A stretch of 64,000 bases of DNA, from contig NW_019775425.1 of the NCBI RefSeq assembly GCF_001039355.2, positions 188,135 to 252,134 on the forward strand. Reading direction: 5' to 3'. Made by a program: the position numbers and the translations under genes. Source of the stretch: Lingula anatina. Lineage: Eukaryota; Brachiopoda; Lingulata; Lingulida; Lingulidae. Shown one piece after another: positions 29,621 to 63,955 of this stretch. Position 1 is the stretch's first letter. Each line of letters starts with the position of its first letter. The notes below the pieces were generated by a model, which saw only the letters and a list, made by a program, of their open reading frames with translations, did no database searches and had not been told where the DNA came from.

Positions 29621-30715
29621 TGCTGTGGCAGATGATAAACGGTGTACAATTTTTTAAAATTAATCTCTCAGCTCCCAATTCCAGTAATTAATAACTGTAC
29701 AAAACTTTTGAGTATCCCTCCCCTTCACTCCTCCTTTGGAAGGATGTATCTTTCCCCTATAGTGTTATATCTATGAGTCACATACTCTCTGAAGGCAAGT
29801 ATGTGCCTTGTTTGCATCCTAATACTTGCAGTGTATTGAGTGCCAAACAAAACTTTAAAAATATATATGTTTGTGGCATTAAATGATATGTTAAATGGAA
29901 TATTTAGTGTCAACATAACAATTAATTATCCAAAATGGAAAATTTGATTTAAATGCATAGGATATATAAAGAAAAGTGTGTGCTGAAACAGTAATTTAAT
30001 ATTAAATAAGTTAACCTAAAAAACAAAATATTTTCTCGGGGAAAGGTAGCAGTAAAAATGGACGGAACTAACCCTGTAAATTTTGACTTAGTGCAGGTGA
30101 TCATGTATAACAAGTAAACAAAATACACATAAAATAAAATTTGTGGTTTACAAATGACACACGTTTAGACAAAAATACATCGTTGTAATAACTGAGGTGG
30201 TACAATGCTAAAGGCATTATTATTAAACAATGACATGAATGAATAAAATACAAAACCTACAAAAAGAAGAATTCAAAACATTTTCATTCATCTCAAACAG
30301 TATTGTTTTAATGATTTCAATGAGTCAAATAACAATTAAATCAGTAATATCACCAGTGGCTCGGTATTTGCTGCTGCCTCTAATAAATATGGAAGGATTT
30401 ATTCACAACCTGTAGAATCTGGTAGTCAAGAGCAACATGACAAGGTCAAGGCATATGTAACAAGGTCAAGGCCAAAAAGACCAAGGTTAAGGTCAAATAA
30501 ACTTAAAAAACAATACCCACTGAATCTAAATGGCTTGCAGATTTAAAACTTAACCATCAAACTAATTAATAAACCCTAACAAATCCATGTAGAACATTTG
30601 TTCACAATTAAAGAAATAGTTCTTTGACACTAAAACTAAAGATACAAACAAAGAAAACACCACCAACAACAGTGACTTACAAAGACAATATTTAAACATG
30701 AAACAGGTTTATACT

Positions 30716-30721
30716 TTTATT
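30716..30721 (-). terminator. Candidate polyadenylation signal of the coiled-coil gene
   Basis: AATAAA on the minus strand, about 265 nt after the stop at 30985. Other AATAAA words lie further downstream, so the choice is uncertain. Confidence 0.4.
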
Positions 30722-30984
30722 GACCATTTTGACATTCATGTTATTTTAACTGCTCCTCCAGTCACTAATAATCATGTCTGCACTAGCATGCAATAAGCTT
30801 GGTTGCAAAAAATAATTAAATTGACTTTGGCTGACATTATATAAATAAATGAATTTAAAAAAAAAGCAAAATGAAAGCATTGCTGCAGAAGCTATAAGTT
30901 TACAATCCTCAAAAAAAAGAAAGAAAAAGAAAAATTAACAAACAAAGCAAAGGAAAGGTGAAATACAATATCAGTACACTTATG

Positions 30985-52680
<21,696 letters not shown>

Positions 52681-52766
52681 TTTTATGCCTTCAGCTGCAA
52701 ATCATCAACAATTTGCAACTGTTTTGAGAATATGCAGCATCAATGAAGGCTGCACGAGCAATGTGA

Positions 52767-52823
52767 TTAAAAATCGCCGATATTTTTATCTGCATCCCAC
52801 TTGACCTCATTCTCGGCGGCCAT
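52767..52823 (-). other. Upstream open reading frame in the coiled-coil gene leader
   Basis: ATGGCCGCCGAG opens an 18-codon frame (MAAENEVKWDADKNIGDF) that stops before the main ATG at 52680. Its ATG lies in a YY1-like AAAATGGCCGCC context. It may dampen translation, or mark the transcription start region. Confidence 0.45.
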
Positions 52824-54283
52824 TTTCAAACTATCCTTGTTTACAACTGAACGACCAAGCTATCACTCCGCTTGAAGTATTCATAACGTTCAAATCTTCA
52901 CACAAGTAAGTTTGTACAGAATATATGGCATAAAACGATGATAAAATATAGTTATACTTAACTTTATCAGGTATAACTGGTCACAATATTGCGTTAATTT
53001 TTGATCTATTTATTTATGCTTCACAACTTCCGGTCACCTGCTTGGTGAGATGGTGTACTTCCCAAATGGATGAATGAAAGGTATTTGTTTGTAGTTTCAC
53101 GGGTTTAAGGAGTTGCCTTTTGTGGAATTTAAATGCTTTTGTTGGTTTGATTCCCATGTTGAAATCATTATTCACTAAAGTTTTATATACAAAACGTGTA
53201 GTTTAAAGTTGAACGTTCTGATGAAGTTTTGTACCAAACGCCAACGATGAAAGCAAAGTTGCCAAAGACACTTTGAAGTTTGATGATATCATAGTGATAT
53301 GGTCACAGTAGTACTATTAGTAATGTCAGCCAAAACAATATCTTTGACATTAGGTTAACAGTTAAATACTGGTGCACTGACAGATTTTAATTGGTAAATG
53401 GTTGAATAAGTTGCCTTTAATAGAATATGATCAGTAATTGATACGACTGCTTCTGTGTGAGTTTTCTTTTTCTTTTTTTCTGAAATTATTTACTAGTATT
53501 GACATGAATTAATAATTGCAGCTCAAAATACCAGGTATACTATAGTACTCCAACTAATGGTGAAACAATTGATTTAGGATAATTATTTAGAACAACACAG
53601 TATAATCAAATATGGTTTATTTTCTTTCAGAATTGTAAGGAGGACAAGCAGAATTGGGGGTATGCCTCCCCAGTATGTCATCATTGTGAAAAATATTTTT
53701 AGAAAGAAGTTAGTATTTTTTGCAGTGACATAAAGCATCTATCCAGATGAAGAACAGCAAAGTAGAATTTCAAATCCCTTGAAATTGTCACATGCGAACC
53801 TAAAGGAAAGAATTTCAAACCTTCGTATATATATGTAGCTATTTTCTATATAAGTATTAGAGTGTCATTGAAGCCTCAAGACTGATGTGTAAAGAAAATA
53901 TGCAAGATTTATGCATGTTGTCAGTATTGGACACCAGTATTTAAAAAAGTCCAGTGTATTAAAACTATGCAGCAACCACTATTAATGAACAACGCTCTTT
54001 AAAGTTAATGTTATTTGCACTGAACAAAATCATAAAAAAGGATTTTACAAAATTTGCACATTTGAGACGAATAAATTTCTTTACAAGGACAGAGGATCAT
54101 TGAAAAACTTAATGATGGAGAAACATTTTTAAAAAGATGACAAAAATTGCTCGTGGAAGATATTCCGGAATGTGACAGTTGACATAAGGTACCTTTTTAT
54201 TCAAGTTCTTTAATGGATTTGAATGAAAATTTAATCCCTGGATAGTCCTTATGAAGTTGTTAGAATATCTAGAAGAAGGAATA
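52824..54283. promoter_or_regulatory. Divergent promoter region and RNF207 leader
   Basis: The coiled-coil gene (minus) and RNF207 (plus) start from opposite sides of this stretch. It has an ETS-type ACTTCCGGT at about 53027-53035 and no obvious TATA box. A T/C-rich acceptor-like CTTTCAG at about 53630 may begin an RNF207 leader exon. The region 53640-54240 looks like untranslated leader with no supported frame. Confidence 0.45.
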
Positions 54284-57200
54284 ATGTCTGGAGGAATCTT
54301 CTATCCTGGTGAAAATCTCGACTCTATGGATGAGTCGAAAAGAAACCCCTTGCTCTGTTACCTATGCAATGAACACTATGAGGACCCTTGCCTGCTGAAA
54401 TGTTTTCACTCTTTCTGTGCAAAATGTCTACGTGGTCGAGGAGCGGAGGGGAAAATGAAATGTCCATTGTGTGGGTAAGGCAATAACTTATAGTTACTTA
54501 TATTAGATGTGATCTACAGTAATGCCTCGGTCTTCTCATTGGGGAAACAAATTATCAATCTTTCAGAAACCTATTTTTTAAATCATTAAAAATAATACTA
54601 TGTATATGGCATTTTTGGGTCTTCTGTTGTATAGAATAGGACTATTGGGTGCCACGTGTATTATCCAGCTTTTGAATTTTGCTGCTGTCACTCGATAGAA
54701 ATGTCCCTATAATAATTTTGAGAATTTCAATGTTCCATTGTTGAGATAATTGTGTAGAATAGTATGACTTATCGGTATCTTTAATTCTCCTAGGTAAAAC
54801 ATTTTTCTTTACAATGTTGTTTCTGTAACAGTGCCAGTATTTAAAAATAACCAGTGAGGAAATGTTTTTCTTTGCAGTATTGATACCATACTAAAAGATG
54901 ACCAATCACTGCCAGCCTCAGATTCACTGCTGAAATTCCTGGTCGAGTCTTCCTCTGAGGACAGAGCTCAGTGTGCAAACTGTGATGCTGTAAGTTTACC
55001 GATATTCCTTTAACCAAACACCATCTGGTCATGTAGCTTGAATAATATATCATCTTAAAATAAAATTGTTCACTGTCTTATAGTATAATTAGCCTCATCT
55101 TCTCTTATAACAAAAAAAAAAAAAATAAAAAAAAAAAAAAAAAATGAACATGAAGGAAAAGCCTGTCTGAAGGTGTATATTTTAACAGTAATTTCTGCAA
55201 TAATTCTGTGTATAAAACACTATATTAAGACACAAACTGTACACAAAAGTCAAAATGATATTACAAGAATAAGATACTGAAATGTGTAAATAAAATTGTT
55301 TCCTTATTCTTCAAAGTCTGTCATGCACTTTGTCTAGGTAGGGATAGAAAGGTGGTGAAATTTGATTAATTTTGCTGCCTGTAATAATCTCTGTTTAATT
55401 CTACAACCTGAAGAGAAAGGCTGTTCCAAGGAGGGTCGACGTTTCTTCAGTGTAAACACGCCTTTAGAATTCTGTATCTTTATTCCCAGTGTTCCACCCA
55501 AATGTTTTACTGCAACACTTGCTGTCAGCCTCTGTGCGAGGAGTGCCGTGAGGAGACCCACAGGGCGCGTATGTTCTCCTGTCACGAGATTGTCCCCATG
55601 ACAAAACGGACAAAAGACATCCACAAAAGATGTGGTAAGGTCATGACACTGAGCTTCAGTGAGCTTACAAGAACTCAAGTTTGCCGTCTTAAGTCCTAAC
55701 TTCTGCAGCAAAAAAAAAAAAAAAAAGAAAAGAAAAAAAAAATGAAAAGTAAATTAAGTTAGTAAACACCATTTTATCCAGCATACTATAGAGAAATATT
55801 ATTTGTTAGTTTTGTTTGACTTTATTTTTGTGTAGCATTTGTGTTCCTTCTACTGTATAGAACAGAACTACAAGGTACCCTGAGTTCAGTTTTGTGGCTA
55901 CCACTCAATAGGAATGTTCCAATTTCAAGAATTTATGACTGAAAAATAATACAATATATGTAAATTTAACAATTTTCTCCCATTGAAAATATTAAGTTAT
56001 TACTGTACTTATTGCCATTATCTGACTCGTCCACATCTCCTGTGAAGTGGATCAAGAGCTGTTTTTATTCTCTGTCTCTCAGTCAAATGAATATATCCTT
56101 CTTTTCTTTCACAGCCTTACACAGTGAACCCTACATCATGTTCTCAACAGACACAAAAGCAATGCTGTGCATCAACTGTTTTAGGGACATGACCACGTGA
56201 GTTGTATTTTTTTAAAAACCCATTTAGAATATGTTTATGTATATGTGAAGGTTACATAACATGTCAAGGTACAAAATTGAATAGATCACTTTGATGTAAT
56301 TATATTGCATGTTCAAGCACACATGCACATACTTAATCAAGATAATACAAATTTTGTAGTAAAAAATTAATACAAGTATAAAAAAAATTGATGCTGTTAA
56401 TGATGCAAGAGATATAAGATTTTTAGATGGAATATCATTTCTTAAACAGGACCAGAGTCAGTTTTAAGTGATTGTGTTAGGGTCCAAGAAGTTTCAGGTG
56501 GACATAAAAGTTAATAATTCTTGACATTTTAATATTTTGTTTTTAAAAGTTGATCAGGAAGATAAAGGTGTAAAGAGAACCAGGAAAAAGGCGTTTGACA
56601 GATGACATGTTTCTGACTATTGGTGGATTTTCATCTTTTTTGGGAACTAAAAATATCATTGGTCTAGGCAGCCCCCTGGACCCTGCGGCATATTTTCTGA
56701 CTTTTTCACTAAATGGCAGTCTCATCCCTGATATAAGGGTTCTTCAGGAGTGTCAGATTGCTATAATAATATTTTTCCATTTCAATTATTTCTTTCAGAG
56801 AGAGCAGGTCATATTGTATAGACATAGAAACTGCTCACAATCAGGGATGTAAGAAACTGGATGAGTCTGTCCAGGTAAATTTCTTTTAATTTAAGTTTTT
56901 TTTTTTGTTCATTTGATAATCTCCTCATTTATTTATTTGTTTGTTTGCCTGCTTGTTTGTTTGTTTTAATATAAAGGCATTAGATTTAAAAGTTTAATAT
57001 GTATTTATTTGTTGCAGTAGATCTTTGTGTATGTTTGACATAAAATTATCAAGTAATTCAAATCTTATCCTCTTTTTTTAAATTTTTTTTACAAGGAACA
57101 CTTAAGCAAACAAAGCAAAAAGATGAAAAAAACTTCTGTAGTATTACTTCACATTATTTTAGGCATTGTTTGTAACAAACACTATATGGAGAACATTGCA

Positions 57201-60200
57201 AATAGAAGTCAATGGCATCTTACCAATCTTTTTAGACAATACGTGAATTGCAAAGCTCAGTTCAAGACGGCATAATACTTATGAGAGCCCTGATAGAAGA
57301 GATCAAGGCAAATCTTGAAAGAGAAAAAGATTCCATCAAAGACCTTTATTCAGCCATGCAGGAGAAAATTGGAGAAACAAAAGAGATTCTACTGGAGGAG
57401 GCAGATAGGTGAGAAAAAGGCGTTTTCAGAATTTTCAGAATTTTTTGTGTAGATGGCATGCATCATGGTTTTGTGGTTGAGTAGAAAAAACTGATGTGAA
57501 AATCAGAATCTATACAGATCCATTTGGCAGCCAATCTAATTAGTAGTGTCCATAGGCTGTAAACTTATCACCCATTGCTTCTGTTGACTAGGGGTGCCTT
57601 CACAATGAATCTGTGGCACTTGCTTCGGGGCACCTTTTATTGAGTAGAGTACGGAAAGCCTGGTGATTATATCAATACGTTTGAAACAAGTGTTATTCTA
57701 TCAATCTGTTTGCATTTCAGATCTCCCAATGTCTTTGTACATGAAAGTTTTAGATATAATTTTTGTAACTCATTATTAACCGATATAAACAAGAATTGAT
57801 TTCTGTTGTGAATGTTATTTCAGACAATACCAGAACAAACAGAAAGTTTTCCGGGAACAATTGACAGCTTTGAACACTCTCCTTCCCACCCTCCATGTTA
57901 ATCTGGTCACGTGTGCTGCCTTCACCAGTTCAGCTAACAAGTACGAGTTCCTGGACCTGGCATATGTAAGTGTTCTGTATCAAGCCCGTAGCTAGAGGGG
58001 TGTGGGGGGGGGGGGGGTTCAAACAAACTGGCCTTTTTGAGGGAAAAAATGTCTGCTCTGGGTTAAATTTGATCTAGATACATGAAGATTTTATGGGAAA
58101 GAGTTCTTTTTTTAAAAAAAAAAAAAGAAACTCCAGTTTGAAATTGCTGGCTATGGACCTGTCTATCACAATTAATAGAAATGATGAGAAAATGATTCAA
58201 ATTTTCCTCATAGTGAATAGTCAACAAGTACGAGTTCCTGGATCTAGTGTATGTTTGTATATTTAGTATTGTGTACTTAATTCATGTTAACAGATGATCA
58301 AAAGTACTCTGCTAAGGCAGAAAGAGCCTTACATTTGGAATATGTCTTCATAATTTTCAAGCAAGTTTTTCATTTACCTAGAAACTTATGTCCAGGCTAC
58401 GAGCCATAGCCAGACTGCAGCATCCCATAAGTCCACTTCAGAGTAGCATGATTTACACTGATTTCAAGGCAGAATTTGCCAGGTGAGAAATAAGTTAATT
58501 GTTACAGAAAAAAAATTATAATTTCAATATTTGCTTTGTTTTGTTTTTCTTGCAGGTATTTAGAAAGGTTGAAATTTTTATCAAGGTTAACTTCTGATCA
58601 GAAATAATGTCAGTCTCTGTTAACAGATCAGAAAAATAAGTATGAAAAAAATTTGAAAAGGACGATGTGGGGTTCATGACATACCCATTCAACTTTAAAA
58701 ATCAGTTGCCTTTATATTAAAATAAATAAATAATCTTTTTGCAGGTGTCTTGAAGGTCTGTTGAGTTTCAAGCCTCTCCGTGACTCTCCCAGTGTCAGCA
58801 TGGTCTCGTCCACTGGAACAAATGGCGGCTCAGTCAGGTAGGGTATGATGTGTCTGGTGTCTAATTGTTTTACTCTTCTCAAATTATATATACATATATA
58901 TTGGGTGTGGTGTTAGGCATTGAGTTCCCTGTGAAACCATGTTCTTCTTAATCACTGTGATATCATGAACTTCTGTGACATCACACCATAGGAGCAATGT
59001 GACATCACAACATAAGAATTGATGTAATGTCACCATACAGGAGCAGTGTGACATCACACCAGAGGATTGCTGTAACATTACCATACAGAAGCAGTGTGAC
59101 ATCATAGCAGGGAATTAATGTGACATCACCATACAGAAGCATTTTGTTTCAGAATTCATAGGAACTGTGTTAAGATATTCGGTTGGTTTGTACATTTCTG
59201 TTTACATTTCATTAACTAGGTCTGATGGCAGAATATTTTCCTTTTAAGATTTGAAATCCCAGTGACGTCAGTGGGTGCAAAGACACCAACCACCTCAACT
59301 ATGCCATTATTCAACTCAGGGGTACGACGCAATCTCATGAACAGCAACAAACAGAAGTTAATGGAAAAAGAAGGGATATTTGCTGAACATTGCAAGGAAT
59401 TCAATGTGAAATACCAGGTATGATAATAAGATAATGATGATTATTATGATTATAATTTGAAAAATTATTTTTAGTTAGAGGACAATGATTAGATGTGCTA
59501 GTGGATGATTTTTACAAAATGGACTTTTGACAGAATTTTTTTTTCCAAGTAATGCTCAGTTAACTTGCACAACTTTATCAGTAATCAGCTGATATTGGCA
59601 AAAATTTTACAAATAAGTCCATGGGTAGAAAAGATACCGTTTTTTATATGCTGTCATTGTTCCATAATTTTTCCTTTGAACTCTTCTTTCATGTAGGAAA
59701 TCAACCAGAAGTTTGAAAAGTTGAAAACTCAGGTTCAGGAGACACACAGAGATATGACCTTGAGGCGGTGCCTTATCAAGGTCAGTGACCTTTCTTATGA
59801 CCTTGACATTTTAACATTACCTTGACCATTGATTATGAATTCATAAAGTTTCACTTTACAGCCATTGAATAAATTACAAATTATGAAAATGAAAAAGTTT
59901 ATTGTAACACATTTGATAAAACATATTTAACACATTACAGTTGCACCAAGATGAATGGTTTTACAAGTGTGGAATAGATAAATTTTCCAAATATGAATGT
60001 TAAAATCATTCTATATTTTTAGAAGTGCTTATTAAATGAAATACTAGAAGAATGCAGTCAGGTCGAAGCTAAAGTCGCAGAGCAGTTTGACTTGACGGAG
60101 CAAAAAAGACCAACTTTGGAAAAACACTGGGAAGATACTTTTCAGAGAGTGCAATATGAGCAGGAGATATATCAAGGTATTGGAGAGTCAGAGTTAAATC

Positions 60201-62575
60201 GCTGCTATTCTGTGGTATTTTTAATTAAAATTCTTAGTCACTCTGTCTTGTCATTCAGCTACATGTCCTTGGACTCAAAGGTATTTCTTGTCACCCATAA
60301 CAACTTAAACAAGTGTATTCAGACTATATTATATTATGTTGAATGGTTTTATAAGATATCTGTTTAAGTACACAAGTATTGTTCAATTTGTTAATATATA
60401 TAGTATATTTTAGTTAAGAAAGATATTGTTAGTCTTAAATTCTATATCACTCCCAAATATATTCTATGTTATAATGAATTTATATTTAGCTTGATTTATT
60501 CCTGTGCACAGTTGACAATTGGGCAATAAGAAGAATAATAAATTAAGCATTCTGATATTTGACTCTAATCTTTGGAAATGCTTGTTAATAATTTATAATA
60601 ATTTATGCTTATTTATTTATTTATTTATTTATTTATTTTAGCACAAATGTCTGATCTCATAAGACTAAAACAGGAAAACCAGCATCTGGTAGCAATCTCA
60701 AAACGACTGGAGCCTTTTTTGAAGTCAATAACAGATGTAACCGAGAGGATCTCTCCAAAGTAACATGCTTTTAATTTATTTTATCTTATTCTTTGTATCT
60801 CATTCATGTGAAGTTTATTTTATTAAGGTCCCTGTTTAAAGAGTATATAAAATCTAACATGCGAAAAAAAAATTTTAAAATGAGAAGAGAAAAAGATATG
60901 TGAAGGTGTTCTTGAGAATTGATATAATAGTGTTGAATAAAAGAATGAAGGTGCTAATTAACTGTAGGAAAAATATTTTAGGCTACTGGCCCCCAAAAAT
61001 TAATGTCAGACACAGTTAAGAAATGAGTTTGAGTTTTATCTATACTTCAGTTGTCTTCATTCACCTAACTTTTTTGTTCTAGTCAAAGTTATGCTTGTTA
61101 TTATACTTTTGTGTTTTTTATTTACCTAGGAGAGGCGATGGATGTAAGAACAGTCAAAAGGCAGATCAAATGCATGCCCTGATGGAGGAGATTCACACTA
61201 TCACTCCAGACTCTCAGCAGAGGTAATCTAATACGCATTTGCTCGTATTCACAAATTTTTGCACATGCACACACATGCAAATACAAACACATGCACACAG
61301 GTCATAAGGCAAAGCAGATGCATATGTCCCTTGAAAGAGGAGATTCACACTATCACTCCAGACTCTCAGCAGAGGTAATCTAAGATACATTTCCTCGTAT
61401 TCACAAACATTTGCACATGCACACACACGTGCACACAGGTCATAAGACAGGTCTGATGCATATTTGTCTTGTATGAGATACTGTCCAGACTTTCAGCAGA
61501 GGCAATGTAACATATGAGCACAAAGGCATGCGCTTATACAGGAATGTACATGTTTATGTATGCCCACAGGTTAACAGTCTGATGAGAGCAGTCTTGATCA
61601 CAGCAGAAGTAACGTAACATTTTCAACCACATCATCAATATTCCTTTAAGGAACTCAGATTCAAGCGATTAAACCCCTTTGTAATTGTCAGTACCCGCTT
61701 ACGGTTTCTGTGTATTTCTTTTTATCAATGTATTACACATTTTTTAAATTTTCTTTTTCATCCTTCATATAAAGAAATAAGTATGGATTATATTTTCTCA
61801 CAATGCTAGGGTTGATGCTATCAGAATTACTCAGGAGGAACGCCAGTCTCAGATAGCTAACAGAACAAACCCTATGGATGATGCTCTCATTAAAACTAAA
61901 GGGCTCTTAAAGGCTCCCTCGGAGAGGAAAGAGATTGGGAAGAAGAAAGACAGGATTGTGGCACCAAAAACTGAAACAGGAAGTGAAGAAGAAATGGAAA
62001 CTGTTACAGTAGAGAGCACTATGGTTAAATCAGTAATTGAGAATTCAGCATTTAGTCAAGCGGAATGGGAAAGTCCCGTGGATATTCAGGTTGAGGAAGC
62101 AAGTGAAATGAGTGAAAGTGAGGCACAAGGTAAATCAAAGGTCAAGGTTGCTCAAGGTCAAGGTCAAAATGTCAAGGTCAATAATGGATTGAGTGTGAGT
62201 GCGGCTGACTTTCACATAACGAACGGTAAAGATAGGACATCTTCTCCTTCTTCATCTTCTGATATTTATGAAAGTCCGTGGGGTAGCCCAGGATCTGGTG
62301 AGTCTTGGATTGCAGAGGGCAGCACAGTCAATCTCAAAGCAATAATCACAAAAATTACGGTCGACGGGGAAAGTTTTCCTTGCACCGATGAAAAGCTCCA
62401 CACTGAAGCGGAAATCTCTGAACTGTTGAGTGGAGGTAGCATTGTGAGCACTTCACCTTTTAAAGAAATGGACTTGAAGCAGAAAATTGAAAGCATGAAA
62501 TCTGGAGAAAGCATTTGTTGCTCGGAAAGTGCCAAAAAAAGTAAGAGGTCATTAGAGGAAGAGATGAAGAAATAG
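54284..62575 (+). CDS. RNF207: RING finger protein 207 (15 coding exons, about 832 residues)
   Basis: Exons: 54284-54474, 54878-54989, 55490-55634, 56115-56196, 56799-56874, 57236-57408, 57824-57965, 58382-58482, 58745-58837, 59249-59417, 59697-59780, 60023-60176, 60642-60759, 61130-61222, 61810-62575; phase is continuous. MSGGIFYPGE resembles the vertebrate start, so I prefer this ATG to the in-frame one at 54251, which would add 11 residues. The C3HC4 RING is C25, C28, C40, H42, C45, C48, C60, C63. A B-box region follows (CNTCCQPLCEECREETHRAR) with the family hallmark LHSEPYIMFSTDTKAMLCINC. A coiled-coil/BBC region spans exons 5-8 and a second helical region exons 10-13. RING proteins of this type are E3 ubiquitin ligases. 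Vertebrate RNF207 is a heart protein that affects HERG channel trafficking. The C-terminal exon is long and disordered. Confidence 0.93.
55109..55144. repeat. A-rich tract
   Basis: Poly-A of over 30 bases with single T interruptions in RNF207 intron 2, possibly the tail of an old retroposed element, though none is recognisable beside it. Confidence 0.6.
57981..58161. mobile_element. MITE, CAGGCCCGTAGCCAG family, copy 3
   Basis: CAAGCCCGTAGCTAG at the left and CTGGCTATGGACCTG at the right, with poly-G and poly-A runs and TGAAGATTTTATGG inside. It begins 15 bp after the RNF207 exon 7 donor. Confidence 0.8.
58216..58262 (+). pseudogene. Partial duplicate of RNF207 exon 7 end
   Basis: CAACAAGTACGAGTTCCTGG...GTATGTTTGTAT repeats the last 27 bp of exon 7 and its donor flank. 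It sits just after the MITE at 57981, so the duplication may be linked to that insertion. Confidence 0.7.
58955..59145. repeat. Minisatellite with TGTGACATCA units
   Basis: Five to six degenerate units of about 31-36 bp, each containing GTGACATCAC and ATACAGGAGCAGTG-like words, in RNF207 intron 9. Confidence 0.8.
61130..61620 (+). repeat. Tandem repeat carrying decaying copies of RNF207 exon 14 end
   Basis: A unit of about 130-155 bp is repeated three times or more. The first unit contains the functional end of exon 14 (GACTCTCAGCAGAG/GTAATC). The second (about 61340-61380) repeats the last 38 bp of the exon and its donor exactly. The third (about 61487-61508) is worn. Intervening CACATGCACACA and GGTCATAAG words repeat too. 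Confidence 0.85.
61810..62575 (+). CDS. RNF207: RNF207 last exon, extended disordered tail
   Basis: 255 codons after the last helix, rich in Lys, Glu and Ser. It includes KSKVKVAQGQGQNVKV, which corresponds to a DNA run of AAGGTCA repeats (about 62135-62180), a serine run (SSPSSSSD) and GSPGSGES. The vertebrate protein is about 200 residues shorter overall, so this tail is lineage-specific or fast evolving. It ends EEEMKK-stop. Confidence 0.85.
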
Positions 62576-63955
62576 GTGAAATATCTGTGATATACAGTGA
62601 CTTTTGATATGATATTTTCTCCACAGATTTTGATATTTTGAAGCAAATTCTATGCTTATAATATAGGTGCTCCAGATAATGTATGAATATATCTTTCACA
62701 CAAACTTTGTTAGTTTTCAAGTTTAAGAGCAGTATTCTTATTTGAATTATAAGATCCAGGTTACTTGGATTCTTTTGAGTGACATCGATTTCTTTTTGTT
62801 GACGATCTCATGTGAAATTTTGTAAACAGTAATCTAGTCTTCATTGTCAAATACTCAATTAGTATATGCAACTTTAACTAAATGCTTAAGTTCTTCAGTT
62901 GGGATATAGAAAGTGAAAATTTTGTAATACCCCCCCCCTCCTTCTCGGAATTCTTTCCCTGGTTACAAAAATTGACTTTGAGTTAAATTTTTCTGTGATT
63001 TGAAAAGAATGCCAGGGTACATACATCTTTTGGTATGTTTGAATGTATAAAGCATCTCTGAGGAAACAAGAGATCTTTCATTTCAGAAATATGGCAATAA
63101 ACTGCTAAATTTTGTTAGCGTAGGTTCCCCTGTGATATGTGTAAAGACACTATAGGTGGCGTCACCTCCTCCTTTCAGACACGTATTATAAGATTCATAC
63201 TCACAATGTACATCCTCAGCATGCACCAAATTAGTTGTCTGTTATTTATTATAACTATTTTATTATTATAATTATTTGATTTCGACATAATGATAAAATA
63301 ATAATGATTTTTTAAAATTGTTGTTGTTATTTATTTGTACTTGTAATATTTTGTCAGATTTTTTATATTGAAAATTCACCCTTAAGTGCTTAAATAAGAA
63401 CCAATAATTTCCAGACTTTTGGGGCTGTGGGTGGTATTTTCCCCCACCAACACCAGATTCACATGATGGAGTGTAAATTTCTAAGGATTATTAACTTTCT
63501 GAAAGATAAAAATGTTCATTGACGTCATCTACTGTCGTTCAAAGTTGAAGGACCTTTAAAAAGCTTTCAGAGTTCTTTGTTGGCAAAGTAATGATCAGTT
63601 AAAAAATGAAATATCACTGTGCTTTTAGAATAAAAGGTAAATATTACAACAGAGTAATTATCACCCTAATTGCATTGACGACATCTACTATGGTTCAACG
63701 ATAAATATGGCTTTGAAACGCGCATCGTGACCTTTAAGCGTCACAATTACTATGTCTAAATTCCCTGCATTTGCATGGAGTGTATGGGATTTATTAAGTC
63801 ACATATGGCAAAATGTTTCATTCGTGGATATTTTACATTCCAGGGATACCTAACTACAACACGCGATTGTGTGCAATACCGCTGCGCACCCCCCCCCCCC
63901 CCCCCCGGTCAATCCGTGTTGACCAGAACAAACTGATAAATGTCAAAACATTACC

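Larger units (their letters stand above)
28304..30984. other. Intergenic region between convergent genes
   Basis: It holds the 3' flanks of the secreted-precursor gene (plus) and the coiled-coil gene (minus). There is a direct repeat of CGGACCAATGAACC at about 28690 and 28740. An (ATA)n microsatellite lies at 29573-29617. AAGGTCA-type words cluster at 30436-30505. No open frame with support was seen. Confidence 0.5.
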
